Both the position numbers and the translations under genes were made by a program. The notes beneath the pieces are model-generated. The model was not told where the DNA came from, searched no databases, and worked only from the letters and a program-made list of their open reading frames with translations. 7,467 nt of DNA from Candidatus Zixiibacteriota bacterium (lineage in GTDB: Bacteria > Zixibacteria > MSB-5A5 > UBA10806). Positions 6,122 through 7,467 of the stretch are shown here, in pieces. The stretch is from assembly GCA_003520965.1 (NCBI GenBank), contig DOTU01000091.1:416-7882 (forward strand), read 5' to 3'. Position 1 is the first letter of the stretch; each line of letters opens with the position of its first letter.

Positions 6122-6922
6122 TTAATCTCTGGTCAAATTGTATAGTTCCAGAAAATCCCTCAATGTCAACTGCTCCGCTCTTATATCGTCCTTTTTACCA
6201 AGAGTCGCAAGATAATTTTCAATCTGCGTTTTGCCAAATTCCTTACCAGCAACTTCCGAGCCTCTGGCAACCAGTGAATTTACCAGTTTTTTCCGTTTCT
6301 GGGAAAAACAGGCCCGCACAAAATCCCGGAAAAATGGGTAATCGATCTCCCCTATCTTTTTATCTGGCATCAAAGAAAGGACTGTTGAGAAGACCTTGGG
6401 CTTGGGCGAGAAGCAGCCCGGCGGAATATCGAACAGCCGCTTGATATCAAAAAACGATTGGGCCATGATAGATAGAGCGCCATAGTCGCGGCTGTTGGGG
6501 CTGGCCTTGAGACGCGCGGCCACCTCCTTTTGAACAGTAATAACCGCGATCTCGATTACATTATGATATTCGATGAACCATTCGACAATCGCTCCGCTGA
6601 TATTGTAGGGCAGATTTCCGATAACTTTCAGTTTATCAAAACCAAGCTCGCGTGGGTTGACTTTGATGATATCCCTTTCGATGAGACGGAAATTGGGGCC
6701 TCCGCCAAAGCGGTTTTCGAGATCGGAGATTAACTCGCGGTCCAGTTCCACGGCGGTTAAGTTAGCTCCGGCTTTCAAGATACGCTCGGTAAGAATACCG
6801 GTCCCTGGTCCAACCTCAAGAACAGCCTCTCCTGGCCGGATATTCAGGGCATTGACCAGAGAATCGGCTTTGCGCGGGTCGGTCAGGAAGTTTTGGCCGA
6901 ATCGTTTTTTAGGGGCGGGCAT
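6122..6922 (-). CDS. rsmA: 16S rRNA (adenine1518-N6/adenine1519-N6)-dimethyltransferase KsgA/RsmA
   Basis: KsgA transfers four methyl groups from S-adenosylmethionine to the two adjacent adenosines in the helix-45 loop of 16S rRNA, late in 30S assembly; its loss classically gives kasugamycin resistance. The 266-residue product matches the usual length of about 270. Landmarks: KRFGQNFLTD at 6-15, motif I EVGPGTG at 36-42 (SAM binding), acidic E59 in VELD (ribose contact), D84 (adenine contact), catalytic motif NLPY at 103-106, VQKEVAARL at 130-138, the FSPKPKV stretch at 171-177, and the C-terminal signature CFSQKRKKLVNSL at 205-217 (rRNA contact). All key residues are present, so it should be active. 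The start is ATG at 6922, with AGGA at 6933-6930, 7 nt upstream. It lies 14 nt downstream of the radical SAM gene and 1 nt before the barrel gene, which implies co-transcription. Confidence 0.97.
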   Translation of the reverse strand: MPAPKKRFGQNFLTDPRKADSLVNALNIRPGEAVLEVGPGTGILTERILKAGANLTAVELDRELISDLENRFGGGPNFRLIERDIIKVNPRELGFDKLKVIGNLPYNISGAIVEWFIEYHNVIEIAVITVQKEVAARLKASPNSRDYGALSIMAQSFFDIKRLFDIPPGCFSPKPKVFSTVLSLMPDKKIGEIDYPFFRDFVRACFSQKRKKLVNSLVARGSEVAGKEFGKTQIENYLATLGKKDDIRAEQLTLRDFLELYNLTRD

Positions 6923-6936
6923 TAGTAATTCCTGGG

Positions 6937-7467
6937 TTATACTTCATCGTCCGCCACATAATGCCTTGCCCGGAAGTTGGCTCCAAGAGATATCGCCAAT
7001 TTGCGGCAGGCCTCAATATCTACTCCGGGGAGGTCGACAACGGAGGCGTCGGTAGCGATATGATTGGCTACGCAGCCACGAATGAACTTGAGCATAGCCT
7101 CGTACGATTCCTTCCCCCTATCCGGTTGACAGAGCTTGACATAAGTACAAGCATCCGGGGTATTAAGACTGACCGAGACCTTATCGACCAAACCAACAAG
7201 TTGAACCGGGAGATCGGTTTTGTTTATCAGACTGCCGTGGCCGTTGGTATCGAGGCGGATGGGATAATCACGCGCTTTCATAGCGCGGGCGATTTCCAGA
7301 AGCTCCTTAAGACGCAGGGTTGGCTCGCCCAGGCCGCAGAAGACTACCTCGGTAAAATCCTTTTCACGATCGATAGCGGCGATGACCTCGGCAACAGTTG
7401 GTTCTGATTTTAATAGCAGATAATGTCCCGATACAACCCCCTTGCCGGGTTGATTTCTGGGGCAGAA
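6937..7467 (-). CDS. TatD-linked radical SAM protein, N-terminus off the window
   Basis: The frame enters from the right edge and gives the last 176 residues; the start and the first cysteines of the Fe-S cluster lie outside. The first visible residues, FCPR, should contain the third cysteine of the CX3CX2C motif that holds the 4Fe-4S cluster. The glycine-rich SAM-binding element is GLGEPT at 45-50, followed by RLDTNGHG (71-78), a VSVSLNTPDA strand-loop (97-106) and VVDLPGVDIEACR near the end (143-155). This combination is what I associate with the radical SAM family found next to or fused to TatD nucleases (TIGR04038). The biochemical reaction is not established. An internal Met at 7281 is not the start, since conserved sequence continues upstream of it. 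It precedes ksgA by 14 nt, in keeping with the frequent tatD-ksgA neighbourhood. Confidence 0.85.
   Translation of the reverse strand, partial: FCPRNQPGKGVVSGHYLLLKSEPTVAEVIAAIDREKDFTEVVFCGLGEPTLRLKELLEIARAMKARDYPIRLDTNGHGSLINKTDLPVQLVGLVDKVSVSLNTPDACTYVKLCQPDRGKESYEAMLKFIRGCVANHIATDASVVDLPGVDIEACRKLAISLGANFRARHYVADDEV

Noticed and set aside
6657..7055. Plus-strand open frame of 132 codons across ksgA
   Set aside because: It is antisense to the conserved ksgA motifs and spans the ksgA/radical SAM junction; its Arg/Pro/Ser-rich translation is typical of a shadow frame.
6937..7281. A 114-residue protein starting at the Met at 7281
   Set aside because: Conserved radical SAM sequence, including the glycine-rich GLGEPT element and an FC of the cluster motif, continues upstream in the same frame, so this Met is internal.
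6961..7407. Plus-strand open frame of 148 codons
   Set aside because: It is antisense to the well-supported radical SAM gene and has no recognisable protein features or RBS; it mirrors the codon bias of the real gene.

Overview
The window reads as a fragment of a diderm (Gram-negative-type) bacterial chromosome with intermediate base composition. The genes present (an outer-membrane beta-barrel, two small lipoproteins, a TatD-linked radical SAM protein, KsgA and a large secreted protein with Ig-like repeats) suggest an uncultured FCB-group lineage of the Zixibacteria kind. That placement is an inference from gene content and style; there is no marker here I can place phylogenetically.

Layout. 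From the right edge to about 1950, all genes lie on the minus strand and are packed like one operon: a 3'-partial-visible TatD-linked radical SAM protein (7467-6937), rsmA/ksgA (6922-6122), a 604-residue outer-membrane barrel (6120-4306), a 202-residue lipoprotein (4309-3701, TTG start), a 193-residue lipoprotein (3704-3123) and a membrane-anchored protein resembling divergent polysaccharide deacetylases (3116-1950). Gaps run from 14 nt down to 1 nt, and both lipoprotein starts overlap the stop codon before them, with a GGAGTA ribosome-binding site built into the end of the upstream gene. A small possible plus-strand gene (1746-1955) converges on the end of this operon, with interlocked stop codons. 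A separate minus-strand gene for a large exported protein starts at 1483 and runs off the left edge. It has its own promoter-like hexamers and a leader of about 200 nt that can fold.

How the genes fit together. The right-hand end is housekeeping RNA metabolism (KsgA, next to a radical SAM protein whose family is usually linked to TatD). The remainder of the operon is cell envelope: a barrel, two related NTF2-like lipoproteins and a single-pass membrane protein. The two lipoproteins look like a tandem duplication followed by divergence. The last gene seems to keep the fold of a divergent polysaccharide deacetylase but has lost the expected metal-binding and catalytic residues, so it may be a pseudoenzyme. 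The barrel, paired lipoproteins and pseudoenzyme form the least-explained set in the window and are the best candidate for an undescribed envelope module. Nothing mobile, CRISPR-like or tRNA/rRNA-like was seen.
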